This document shows, one piece after another, positions 47,537-56,361 of a DNA stretch of 64,000 nucleotides; within the stretch, counting starts at the first letter, position 1; every line of letters starts with the position of its first letter. The stretch is from assembly GCA_019694435.1 (NCBI GenBank), contig JAIBBZ010000001.1:186001-250000 (forward strand), written 5' to 3'. This DNA is from Pirellulales bacterium. Its GTDB lineage: Bacteria; Planctomycetota; Planctomycetia; Pirellulales; JAEUIK01. The notes below the pieces were generated by a model. The model made no database searches and was not told where the DNA came from. It was given only the letters and a program-made list of their open reading frames with translations. The position numbers and the translations under genes are program-made.

Positions 47537-47940
47537 CGGAATTCCCTTCCCGAGGCGCGAATTCTCCACCGGCGCCTTTCGTTCGGCACGCGAGTATAGG
47601 CCTGCAGTTGCCGCCGAAGCCAGACGAGTCTTCCGCGGCCCGCGGCGCGATAAATTCACCGCAAGACCCCCAGCAGCCCGTTGATTTTTTCAGCGGGCTG
47701 TGTGACCGCAAGGATGCGGTCTCAAAATGGCGACGTAAGTCGTTATTTTGCAAGCCGTGCGGAGCTTCGCTCCGCACTTGGCGAGGTTGAAATAGGCCAC
47801 GAAGACCTATTTCAACGGGCAGCCAGCCCCCCTGAAATTTACAGCCGCTTGGGCTACAGTCGGTATGCGCCGCCTGCCGCCTGACAGCACTGCCAGCGGG
47901 GGTCGCCGAACGCCTGAGATGGCCGGAGCGAAGTGCAGCG
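47537..47940. other. Divergent intergenic region parA/nagB
   Basis: 404 bases. Most of the right half is the structured repeat element. The remainder must carry the parA and nagB promoters; no convincing -35/-10 pair was identified. The nagB ribosome site is a GGAG about 12 bases upstream of the ATG. Confidence 0.5.
47671..47824 (+). repeat. Structured 154-base repeat element with inverted ends and five hairpins
   Basis: The ends are inverted: GCCCGTTGA (47676-47684) and TCAACGGGC (47812-47820). Inside lie five hairpins: 47674-47700; 47704-47721 (GACCGCA/TGCGGTC); 47724-47749 (11 bp with two G.U pairs); 47757-47777 (GTGCGGAGC/GCTCCGCAC); 47786-47816 (11 bp). The G.U pairs in hairpins 1 and 3 pair only in plus-strand RNA. 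The end sits 117 bases before nagB. The first 28 bases recur at 26267. It is either a MITE-like repeat, an RNA leader of nagB, or both. Confidence 0.7.
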
Positions 47941-48744
47941 ATGCGGGTAATTGTCGAACGCGACCTGGAAACCGTCTCGCGGCGCGCGGCTCAATTCGTC
48001 GCCGAGCTCGTCCGCCGCACGCCGACCTGCGTCCTCGGCCTGGCGACGGGGAGCACGCCGATCGGTCTGTACCGCGAGCTGATCCGCCTGCATCGCGAGG
48101 AAGGGCTCGACTTCTCTCGCGTCGTCACCTTCAACCTGGACGAGTACGTCGGCCTGGGGCCGAACCATCCCCAGAGCTATCGCTACTTCATGCAGTTGAA
48201 TTTCTTCGATCACATCAACATCGACGTCCGCAACACCCACGTACCCGACGGCCGCGCCCTCGACTTTTCCACCTACTGCGAGCAATACGAGCGGCTGATC
48301 AAGGACGAAGGCGGTATCGATCTCCAGGTGCTGGGCATCGGCGGCGACGGCCACATCGCCTTCAACGAGCCCGGCTCGTCGCTGGGCAGCCGGACCCGGC
48401 TCAAGACCCTGACCGAAGAGACGATCCGCGACAACGCAAGGTTCTTCGGTTCCTACGACGCCGTGCCCCGGATGGCCATCACGATGGGCGTGGGCACCAT
48501 TCTCGAAAGCCGGCAATGCCTCCTGTTGGCCGCCGGCGAGGCCAAGGCCCGCGCCATCCGCGATTGCATCGAGGGCCCCGTCACGGCGCAAGTCACCGCC
48601 TCGGCCCTGCAACTGCACCGCGACGTGATCGCGGTCGTCGACGAAGACGCGGGCCGGCTGCTCGAGCGGCGCGAGTACTATCGCCAGGTCGAACGGGCCC
48701 AGGCTCAGCTCAAGCCCGGCCTGCTGCAAGCAAAGCAGTCGTAA
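47941..48744 (+). CDS. nagB: Glucosamine-6-phosphate deaminase
   Basis: 267 residues, the usual NagB length. Converts glucosamine-6-phosphate to fructose-6-phosphate and ammonia. Key residues are visible: TFNLDEYVGL (catalytic Asp), GIGGDGHIAFNEPGSS (Asp, His and Glu of the active site), and early GLATGSTPIGLYREL (phosphate loop). No allosteric partner gene nearby. The structured repeat lies in its upstream region. Confidence 0.93.
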   Translation: MRVIVERDLETVSRRAAQFVAELVRRTPTCVLGLATGSTPIGLYRELIRLHREEGLDFSRVVTFNLDEYVGLGPNHPQSYRYFMQLNFFDHINIDVRNTHVPDGRALDFSTYCEQYERLIKDEGGIDLQVLGIGGDGHIAFNEPGSSLGSRTRLKTLTEETIRDNARFFGSYDAVPRMAITMGVGTILESRQCLLLAAGEAKARAIRDCIEGPVTAQVTASALQLHRDVIAVVDEDAGRLLERREYYRQVERAQAQLKPGLLQAKQS

Positions 48745-48886
48745 CCACGCTGCCTGCGTTGCCCGCGCCGCGTTGCCTTCGCTGCAACCGGCAAACTCAT
48801 GCCCGCCGCGGCGCGGGGCCGATACTGGTCGATATCCAGCCCCCGCTGCGCGCGGGGATCGTCTTGCCAGCAACAGGGACGTTGCC

Positions 48887-50407
48887 ATGCTCGTGATCAT
48901 CAGCGATCTGCATTTGACCGACGGCACGAGCGGCGCCACGATCTCGCCGGGCGCCTTTCATATCTTTGCCGAGCGGCTGGTCGACCTGGCGGTCAACGCG
49001 TCGTGGCGTTCCGACGGCAGCTATAAGCCGATCGATCGCATCGACATCGTGCTGCTGGGCGACGTGCTCGACTTGATCCGCTCGGCACGTTGGGCTCAGC
49101 ACAACGAGCTGCGTCCCTGGAGCCATCCACAACGGCCCGAGTTCCTCGATCTCATCACCCGGATCACCAACGACGTGCTGCGTCACAACGACGACGCGTT
49201 CGGCGTGCTGCGCTCCTTGGCCCTGCAGGGCGACATTTCGCTGCCGCCGGCCGATCGCCAGGGCCGCCCGGTGGCCGCGGCCGAGGGTTTGCCCGTCGCC
49301 GTGCGGATCTGGTACATGGTCGGCAATCACGACTGGTTCCTGCACCTGGCCGGACCCAGCTACGATCTCATGCGCCAATCGATCGTGCGGCACCTGGGCC
49401 TGGCCAATCGTGCCGATCACCCCTTCCCGCACGATGCCGCCGAGAACGACGAGCTGTCCGACGTGTTTCGCCGCCATCGCGTCTACGCCCGGCATGGCGA
49501 CATGTACGACCCGTTCAATTTCGAAGGCGACCGCGATGCCAGCAGCCTGGGCGACGCGATCGTTGTCGAGCTGCTGAGCCGGTTCGCCACGGCCGTCGAA
49601 AGCGAGATGGCCGCCGATCTGCCCACGGCCACGCTGCTCGGCCTGCGCGAGCTCGACAACATTCGCCCCTTGCTGTTGATTCCCGTCTGGATCGACGGCC
49701 TGTTGGAGCGCACCTGCCCGGTCCCGGCGCAGCGCCGGCACGTGAAACAGATCTGGGACAAGCTGGCCGATCGGTTCCTCGATCTGCCCTTTGTCCGGCA
49801 GCGCGACACCTGGAACCCGGCCGACCTGGTTGACGGCCTGCAGAGCGCCCTGAAATTCAGCCGCCGCGTGTCGGTCGGCTGGGCCAGCTCGATCATCACC
49901 TGGCTCAACGAGCTGCGCGTCCCTAGCGAGGGCACGTTCTTCCGCTATGCGCTGGCCGAGCAGGAATTCCGCAACCGCCGCGCCAAGCACATCGTCTACG
50001 GCCACACACACACCGCCGAATCGGTTCCGCTCGACGCCAGCTATGCCGACGGCTACGCTCTGCAGCAGGTGTATTTCAATTCCGGCACCTGGCGGCGGGT
50101 CTATCGCCAAGCGCAATTCGCGCCCAACGAACACGAGTTCGTCGCCAGCGACGTGATGACCTACATCGCGTTCTTCCAGGCGGACGAACGCGGCGGACGG
50201 CCGTTCGAGTCGTGGTCCGGAAATCTGGGGCTCGCGCCGTCCGACGAACCTTTGCTGCGTCTCGACCCGGCTCCCATCCGCCATGCCCCCGGACAACCGC
50301 TTTCGGCCTCAGCCCTGCACGGCCGAGCCCCCCACTTCAACCTGGCACCTGCTGACGCCCCGGCCGGGATCATCCCCACCCGTCGGGTCGGACGAGTTTC
50401 GTCGTAG
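48887..50407 (+). CDS. Calcineurin-like metallophosphoesterase
   Basis: 506 residues. Metal-ligand motifs in order: IISDLHLTD (D-x-H) at the start, LLGDVLDLI (GD), MVGNHDWF (GNHD) and VYGHTHTAES (GHTH). Much longer than small phosphodiesterases, with an inserted helical region about residues 210-340. The ATG at 48887 puts the first motif at residue 4, so the longer frame is rejected. The next gene overlaps or abuts it. Substrate unknown. Confidence 0.87.
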   Translation: MLVIISDLHLTDGTSGATISPGAFHIFAERLVDLAVNASWRSDGSYKPIDRIDIVLLGDVLDLIRSARWAQHNELRPWSHPQRPEFLDLITRITNDVLRHNDDAFGVLRSLALQGDISLPPADRQGRPVAAAEGLPVAVRIWYMVGNHDWFLHLAGPSYDLMRQSIVRHLGLANRADHPFPHDAAENDELSDVFRRHRVYARHGDMYDPFNFEGDRDASSLGDAIVVELLSRFATAVESEMAADLPTATLLGLRELDNIRPLLLIPVWIDGLLERTCPVPAQRRHVKQIWDKLADRFLDLPFVRQRDTWNPADLVDGLQSALKFSRRVSVGWASSIITWLNELRVPSEGTFFRYALAEQEFRNRRAKHIVYGHTHTAESVPLDASYADGYALQQVYFNSGTWRRVYRQAQFAPNEHEFVASDVMTYIAFFQADERGGRPFESWSGNLGLAPSDEPLLRLDPAPIRHAPGQPLSASALHGRAPHFNLAPADAPAGIIPTRRVGRVSS

Positions 50408-50429
50408 GCTCCGCGCGGCGGGCAGCCGG

Positions 50430-51446
50430 TTGCGCGCCGGCGGCGTCGGCGCGATCTACCTCGTTCACGGCACCTTCGTCGGCACCGATGCTTTCGGCCT
50501 GCTGGCCACGCTGGCCCTCGCGGCGCCCCCCTTGGCCGCGCAGTTGCAGCCGCTCGGCAAGCGCTGGTTCGACGACCTGCTCGACGAGGCCGGCAACTAC
50601 ACGCCCAACTTCGCCGACCGCCTGGCCGATGCCTTCCACACCGACGACGGCGCCGACGTGCCCGTGCGGATGTTTCACTGGTCGAGCGCCAACAATCACC
50701 TGGGCCGCGCCCATGCCGCGGTCCAATTGCTCGACACCTTGCTCGCCGCGCCGCTCCCCTCGGGCCGACGGGTCATGCTTTGGGGTCACAGCCACGCCGG
50801 CAACGTCTTTGCCTTGCTGACCCATCTGTTGGGCAGCGACGCCGCGACGCGCGAGCGGTTCTTCGCCGCGGTGCGGCCGCATCTCGAAGAGTTGTACCTG
50901 CCCGCCGACGTTGCCGCGTGGCAGCGCGTCGAGCAGTGCCTGGCCGCCGGTGCCACGCCGCTGGCGCACACTCCGCTCGATCTGGTCACCTTTGGAACGC
51001 CGCGACGCTACGGCTGGGAAACGCGCGGCTACGCGCGGCTGCTACATTTCAGCAATCACCGCCCGCAGCCGAATCGTCGCGCCGATCAGGCCCCTTATCC
51101 GATCTCGCCCGACGCCCTGTTGGCCGGTCGCGGCGGCGACTACATCGAGCAGCTCGGCATCGCCGGCACCGATCTGCCGCCGGGCCCCTTTAGCTACGTC
51201 AAGGCAGCCGCCTGCCGTGCGCTGGCCGAGCTGATCGAGCCCGAGGTCGGCGTGCTCGACCTCTTGGGCCGCGTTGCGAGAACGACCCGCGTGCACGACG
51301 ACGGCCTCAACCTGCTGGTCGACTACGGCGATCCGGCCGGCACGATCGCCGATCACTTCGCCGGCCACGCCATCTACACCCGCAGCGAAGCGCTCACCTT
51401 CCACCTCGAACAACTCGCCGAGCACTGGTTCCCACCGAGCGACTGA
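50430..51446 (+). CDS. Alpha/beta-hydrolase-fold protein paired with the phosphoesterase
   Basis: About 338 residues from a TTG at 50430. IYLVHGTFVG supplies the oxyanion region, and the nucleophile elbow GHSHAGN contains the serine. A late HFAGHAIYT may hold the histidine. An ATG at 50283 would overlap the previous gene by 124 bases; the extra residues show no conservation pattern, so the TTG is preferred though its ribosome site is weak. It could be an esterase or a lipase-like partner; the tight pairing with the phosphoesterase suggests a joint substrate. Confidence 0.65.
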   Translation: MRAGGVGAIYLVHGTFVGTDAFGLLATLALAAPPLAAQLQPLGKRWFDDLLDEAGNYTPNFADRLADAFHTDDGADVPVRMFHWSSANNHLGRAHAAVQLLDTLLAAPLPSGRRVMLWGHSHAGNVFALLTHLLGSDAATRERFFAAVRPHLEELYLPADVAAWQRVEQCLAAGATPLAHTPLDLVTFGTPRRYGWETRGYARLLHFSNHRPQPNRRADQAPYPISPDALLAGRGGDYIEQLGIAGTDLPPGPFSYVKAAACRALAELIEPEVGVLDLLGRVARTTRVHDDGLNLLVDYGDPAGTIADHFAGHAIYTRSEALTFHLEQLAEHWFPPSD

Positions 51447-51587
51447 CGGCCACCGAGCCTTGCGGCCTTCCAGCGGCCGAACATCGTGCGAAACAGCAAT
51501 CGCTCGGATCGGCCGCGACGCCGTCAGCGGCTTGCCCGACCAACTTGAGCGCGTTACTGATTTCGCTGTGCGATTTGGCTGTTGCTG

Positions 51588-52841
51588 TCAGGTATCAAAC
51601 TGAAAGGCACTTTCGTACGAAGCGTCCGTCAGGTCACCCCTTGCATGTACCACGGTCGGGGACCAGTCACGGGAGAAGCCCACCGCGATCGCTCCTTCCG
51701 TGTACTCTGGCAACCTACCATGCGACAGCAATTCAACTTGCTTCCAAATCTCGGCGGCTAGTGAGTGAGGCACTGGCGGCACGACGATTACCAGCTTTTC
51801 CGGTTCGCACATCGAAAAGACTTTCTCAACTTCTTTTGCCAGGCCCGGCGATTTCTGGGGGGCTCCCATGATCAGGACGACCAATCTCGCCTCAACGAGT
51901 ATTTCATCAACTGCTTCCTCCCAGTGCTCCGCATCGAGCCACAACCGCAGACCCCCTAAGGGTGGCAACACCTCTGCTGGCCTGCGGACGGCAATGACCG
52001 GACCGTGCCCCGAGAAGATGGCCGCAAGGACTTCTTCAAAGGTCCGCGATTCCGGCATCGTTAGCACACCGTACCACGGTCTGCTTGGTTCGACGTTCTT
52101 GATGCGCATTTGATCGTCTGCAAAAGCCCTCAGCAGAATTACCGGCGCCTTGAGCTGGCTCATTCGAATTGCACTGCGTGGGACAGCTCTCAATCTCCTG
52201 CTAAATCGCTCCATTAGTACGGCCAGGCCACCCAGCAGGCATACGGCTGCAATCCACACTTGACCAAGGTCGCCACGCATAACTTGGTTCAAAAGGCTCA
52301 ATCCTGCGAATGCAGGAATTAGAATCACGCCCCATACCACATATCCCAAGAATGGAAGCACGATGTTAAAAGCGCCGTAATTGCTACTGGCAATGTATCG
52401 GCGCCAATTCCCAGCAACGGGAGAACTCTCGACCTTGGAAAGTCGAATCACGCGCCGATCAGCCGTCATCGAAGCCAATTGCTTTGCCTGGCGGGCTTGC
52501 TCGGCCTCGTCGGTCAGAAGCATCACCAGTCCGATGCCCAAAAAAGCTACAGAAATCAGCGTCAACAGCGTCAGCAGCGGCGCCATCCAGCGCAGTTCGT
52601 GCCACAAAGACTGCACTGGATCTCTTCCAAATACGATTAACGTGACGGCACTGGCCGCACTTACTAGACCAATCAAGATGGCGACAGCACCGTGCCAACG
52701 TGGCGTTGGTAGCACGTACCGCGCGCCGCAATTGGAACACAAGCGGACGTTGTAATTCAGCTCACCTGCCTGGATGGTAAATGCAGCAGAGCCGCATTCT
52801 GGACAAACTCGGCCGACAAGAAGAACATGAAGGTCGGTCAT
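51588..52841 (-). CDS. Zinc-ribbon membrane protein with C-terminal TIR-like domain
   Basis: 417 residues from ATG 52841. The zinc ribbon uses C13, C16, C35 and C38 (CPECG ... CSNCG). Four helices lie near residues 50-70, 85-108, 155-180 and 190-207. The C-terminal domain (about 225-417) runs APVILLRAFADD, then GPVIAVRRPAEVLPPLGGLRLWL, then ARLVVLIMGAPQKSPGLAKEVE. This strand-helix order resembles TIR-like domains found C-terminal to membrane segments in actinobacteria and planctomycetes. Role unknown; signalling or defence is possible. Composition is AT-richer than in the neighbours, suggesting acquisition by transfer. Confidence 0.6.
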   Translation of the reverse strand: MTDLHVLLVGRVCPECGSAAFTIQAGELNYNVRLCSNCGARYVLPTPRWHGAVAILIGLVSAASAVTLIVFGRDPVQSLWHELRWMAPLLTLLTLISVAFLGIGLVMLLTDEAEQARQAKQLASMTADRRVIRLSKVESSPVAGNWRRYIASSNYGAFNIVLPFLGYVVWGVILIPAFAGLSLLNQVMRGDLGQVWIAAVCLLGGLAVLMERFSRRLRAVPRSAIRMSQLKAPVILLRAFADDQMRIKNVEPSRPWYGVLTMPESRTFEEVLAAIFSGHGPVIAVRRPAEVLPPLGGLRLWLDAEHWEEAVDEILVEARLVVLIMGAPQKSPGLAKEVEKVFSMCEPEKLVIVVPPVPHSLAAEIWKQVELLSHGRLPEYTEGAIAVGFSRDWSPTVVHARGDLTDASYESAFQFDT

Positions 52842-53294
52842 GGCACCTAACCTTTCTCGGGTTCCGACACTGGGCCAGAACTGCTCCACAGGAAATCCCG
52901 CCGCGATTGAGAACCACCACGTTCAACGTGATCATTCGCCGGCAACATCCGCGGTTCTGCGAGGGGTAATGGCGAGTTCGTAGTGCCGATCCCAACAGCC
53001 GCGTGAGTATACTGCTGACTGTTTCGACCTGCCACTCATGCGTGTAACGCACGTGCAGAAACCATTCAGCAACCGGGCCAAGCCTGCTCTGTAGACAACC
53101 AGCCTTGCGACGCCTCGCTCGTAGCAAGTTCGCAGATGGTAGTCGCTGTTTTTCGAGAGATGCGGAGAATCGGCCTCAGTCAGCACGAACTGATGCGATC
53201 AGAACCAGGCGCTTTTTACAAATCAATTCTGACCAGGCTTCTGTTCTGACTAAACACAGAGACATCTCATTCGACTTCGGCCGTGACGGGCAGA
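52842..53294. other. Intergenic region within the AT-richer insertion
   Basis: 453 bases without a gene. On the minus strand about 53082-52998 there is a stretch resembling a degenerate tRNA-Val, treated under rejected items. No repeat or insertion-sequence end recognised. Confidence 0.4.
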
Positions 53295-53750
53295 ATGCAA
53301 TATTCCCTGAGAACATTAGCCTTGATTGTTGGCGGCATTGCTTTGTTCTTGAGATACCTGATTTCGAAGGAGGGTCCGAGGGACGCGGCAACATTCCTCG
53401 GTATCGCAATTCCGTTTTACGTCATCGCCTGCGCCTTGGCGTTTTGGATTCGTCGGCCCGTGGTTTGTGCAGCTCTTTGGCTAATCCTGCGAATTGTCGC
53501 TACGCTTCCGTTTGTCGTAGCTGGTTCGATGGTCGGTGGGGATGAAGGGTTTGTAATCTTTGCGTGGAATTTTCTGTTCGACGTTCCTCTCATGCCGCTG
53601 CATGATCTGCTGCGGTGGCTTGCAATGCAGCTTGGCGCCGACATCGACGAGGAGCTGTATTTTGTGGTCGGGATTTGTTGGTATCTGGCTGGTGGATATT
53701 TCGTTGCCCGGTTTGCTCGCAAAGACCGAGTTGAGTATCGAGACAGATAA
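53295..53750 (+). CDS. Small four-helix membrane protein, unknown
   Basis: 151 residues from ATG 53295 (GTG at 53283 is possible). N-terminus MQYSLRTLALIVGGIALFLRYL is a type frequent in planctomycete membrane proteins. Further helices lie around residues 35-52, 57-80 and 118-142; FNWNFLFDVPLMPLHD-like acidic/aromatic loop before the last. No known family. Its composition matches the zinc-ribbon gene, so the two may have arrived together, though they converge rather than form an operon. Confidence 0.6.
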   Translation: MQYSLRTLALIVGGIALFLRYLISKEGPRDAATFLGIAIPFYVIACALAFWIRRPVVCAALWLILRIVATLPFVVAGSMVGGDEGFVIFAWNFLFDVPLMPLHDLLRWLAMQLGADIDEELYFVVGICWYLAGGYFVARFARKDRVEYRDR

Positions 53751-54039
53751 CGGGTAACGTCTTATCTTCGTGCCCGTTACTCGTCTCCCTGTTGCGAACG
53801 GAAACCGGGGTCAGAACTGTTTATCGTTCCCCCCGCCCTTGCTTCGCCCGCCCGGGTGACTGGCTGTTCGCCGCGCGGGACTCGTGCTCCGGGATGCTGG
53901 TCGCCCCGGAACCCACCGCAAACCTGCATAGCGGCTGTGTTCTGTCCTCCCCCGCCTCACCGCCCTCGCTCGATTTGGCCCGCCGCATCGGCTAGCGGTA
54001 CACTGGCCAAAGCCACCTCCTCTTACGGAGCCTGCGATC

Positions 54040-56280
54040 ATGGCCCGAACCGTCTTTCGCGCGTGTCACTTGTGCGAGGCCGCGTGCGGCCTGGCGATCG
54101 AGGTCGAAGCCGACCGCATCGTCGCGGTCCGCGGCGATCAGGACGATCCGTTCTCGCAGGGCTACCTCTGCCCCAAGGGCGCCTCGATCGCCGGCATTCA
54201 CGACGATCCGGACCGCCTGCGCACGCCGATGCGCCGCACGGCCGACGGCCGCTTCGAGCCGATCTCCTGGGGCGAGGCCTTCGAGCTGGTCGGCAGCCGG
54301 TTCAACGCCATTCGCCAAGCGCACGGCGCCGACGCGCTGGCGCTCTATGCCGGCAATCCGCTGGCCCACAACCACGGTCTCCTCGCCCTGCGCAACAGCC
54401 TGATTCGCGCCCTGGGCACGCGCAACGTGTCCGGCGCCAGCTCGCAAGACACCGCGCCGCGGTTCGCCACGTCGTACTATCTCTACGGCGCGTCGCTCGT
54501 GGTGCCGGTGCCCGATATCGATCGCACCGACTACTTCCTCTGCATCGGGGCCAATCCCCGGGCCTCGAACGGCAGCTTCATGACGGCGCCCGACGTGCGC
54601 CGCCGGCTCAAGGCGCTGCGCGATCGCGGGGGCAAGCTCGTGGTCGTCGATCCGCGCCGCACCGAGACGGCCCGCGAGGCCGACGAACACGTCGCCATCC
54701 TGCCCGGCGGCGACGCCGCGTTTCTGCTGGCGATGATCCACGTGCTGCTGGTCGAAGGCCGCGTCGACCGCGCCGCCATCGCCCAACAGGCGACCGGCTG
54801 GCACACGGTCGAAGAGCGCATTCGGTACTTCGCGCCCGAGCGCGTCGCGCCCCACGTCGGTCTCGATGCCGGGACGATCCGCCGGCTGGCCCGGGAATTT
54901 GCCGCCGCGCCGACCAGCGTCGCCTACTCGCGCGTCGGCGTCTGCAACAACCGTTACGGCACCGTGGCCACGTATGCCACCGATCTGTTGAACCTCGCGG
55001 CCGGCCGCTTGGGCGCCGTCGGCGGTTGGATGTTTCCCCGACCGCCCTTCGACAACGCGCCGCTGTTGAAACTCACCGGCGACGGCCATGCCCGTTGGCA
55101 CAGCCGCGTGCGGCATCTGCCCGAGACGCTCGGCGAGCTGCCGGCCTCGACGCTGGCCGAGGAAATCGAAACGCCCGGGCCAGGCCAGGTCAGGGCGCTG
55201 CTCACCGTGGCGGGCAATCCCGTGCTGTCGACGCCCAACAGCCGCCGGCTCGACGCGGCGCTCGGCCGTCTCGAGTTCATGGCCAGCGTCGACATCTACA
55301 TCAACGAGACCACGCGCCATGCCGACGTGATTCTGCCGCCGGCCTGGGGGCTCTGCGAAGAGCACATGGACGTGATCTTCAGCATGGTCGCCGTGCGGCA
55401 GGTCGTGCGGACCTCGCCGGCCGTCGTGCCGGTGCCCGACGGCCAGTTGAACGACTGGCAAATCGTGCTCGAGCTCATCTATCGACTGGGCGGCGGGCCC
55501 ACGGGCATCGCGGCGATCGACCGTTGCTATCGTCTCGCCCATCGCCTGGGCCTCGATCGCTGGCGGCCCGAGCCGACGCTCGATCTGCTGCTGCGCATTG
55601 GCCCTCATGGCGATCGCTTTCTGCCGTGGTCGCAGGGTCTCAATCTCAAGAAGCTCCGCCGCGCCGAACACGGGCTCGACCTGGGGCCGCTCAAGCCGGG
55701 TGTGGCGCATCGCATCCTGCACCACGACAAGACGATGCACGTCGACGCGCCGCCGCTGTTGGCCGCCGTCGATCGCCTGGCCCAGGAACTGCGCGAGCCG
55801 CCCGCCGGCGACGAGCTGCTGATGATCGGCCGGCGCGATTTGCGCTCGAACAATTCCTGGATGCACAACGTGCCGGAGCTGGTTAGCGGCCGCGAGCGGT
55901 GCGTGCTGTTGGTGCATCCCGACGATGCCCGCGAGCGTAATCTGCGCGACGGCGATCTGGCCGTGTTGGAAAACCACGTCCACCGCGGCGAGGTCCGCGT
56001 CAAGCTTTCCGACGACATGCGGCCCGGCGTCATCTGCCTGCCGCACGGCTGGGGCCATGCCCCGGCGGCCGAGTGGCAACGGGTCGCCGGCCAGCACCCG
56101 GGCGTCTCGTTCAACGATTGGGCCGACGACCAGGACGTCGAAAGCGTCGTCGGCGAGTCGATCCTGAACGGCGTGCGCATCCGGCTCTCGGCGGCGCTCC
56201 CGGTTTCGGCCGAGCCGCTGCACAAAACGCGCCCCGCGGTCACGAACCTGACGGACAAGCTGTTCGCCGCCACGCGCTAA
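54040..56280 (+). CDS. Molybdopterin-dependent oxidoreductase (formate dehydrogenase/nitrate reductase superfamily)
   Basis: 746 residues. N-terminal 4Fe-4S site CHLCEAACG ... CPKG (C-x2-C-x3-C ... C). The molybdopterin core follows: PISWGEAFELVGSRFNAI, YAGNPLAHNHGLLAL, LLTVAGNPVLSTPN, ETTRHADVILPPAWG. C-terminal dinucleotide-binding fold with MHNVPELV. Where formate dehydrogenases have cysteine or selenocysteine, the equivalent region reads GASSQD, so serine or a non-protein ligand may bind Mo. No twin-arginine signal, so it is cytoplasmic. No electron-transfer subunit lies beside it. Confidence 0.87.
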   Translation: MARTVFRACHLCEAACGLAIEVEADRIVAVRGDQDDPFSQGYLCPKGASIAGIHDDPDRLRTPMRRTADGRFEPISWGEAFELVGSRFNAIRQAHGADALALYAGNPLAHNHGLLALRNSLIRALGTRNVSGASSQDTAPRFATSYYLYGASLVVPVPDIDRTDYFLCIGANPRASNGSFMTAPDVRRRLKALRDRGGKLVVVDPRRTETAREADEHVAILPGGDAAFLLAMIHVLLVEGRVDRAAIAQQATGWHTVEERIRYFAPERVAPHVGLDAGTIRRLAREFAAAPTSVAYSRVGVCNNRYGTVATYATDLLNLAAGRLGAVGGWMFPRPPFDNAPLLKLTGDGHARWHSRVRHLPETLGELPASTLAEEIETPGPGQVRALLTVAGNPVLSTPNSRRLDAALGRLEFMASVDIYINETTRHADVILPPAWGLCEEHMDVIFSMVAVRQVVRTSPAVVPVPDGQLNDWQIVLELIYRLGGGPTGIAAIDRCYRLAHRLGLDRWRPEPTLDLLLRIGPHGDRFLPWSQGLNLKKLRRAEHGLDLGPLKPGVAHRILHHDKTMHVDAPPLLAAVDRLAQELREPPAGDELLMIGRRDLRSNNSWMHNVPELVSGRERCVLLVHPDDARERNLRDGDLAVLENHVHRGEVRVKLSDDMRPGVICLPHGWGHAPAAEWQRVAGQHPGVSFNDWADDQDVESVVGESILNGVRIRLSAALPVSAEPLHKTRPAVTNLTDKLFAATR

Positions 56281-56361
56281 ACCGGTCGCAGTGGTTGTCG
56301 CCCTTGGCGAGGCGCAGCTTCGCCGGGGAACATGCAAGTCGAGCCGAGGCGCCGGCCTCGC

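Noticed and set aside
52998-53082. Minus-strand stretch resembling tRNA-Val (anticodon loop GTTACAC, T-loop-like GTCGAAA)
   Set aside because: The anticodon stem pairs, but the acceptor ends do not pair, the T-stem has a mismatch and base 32 is G. At most a decayed tRNA; not annotated.
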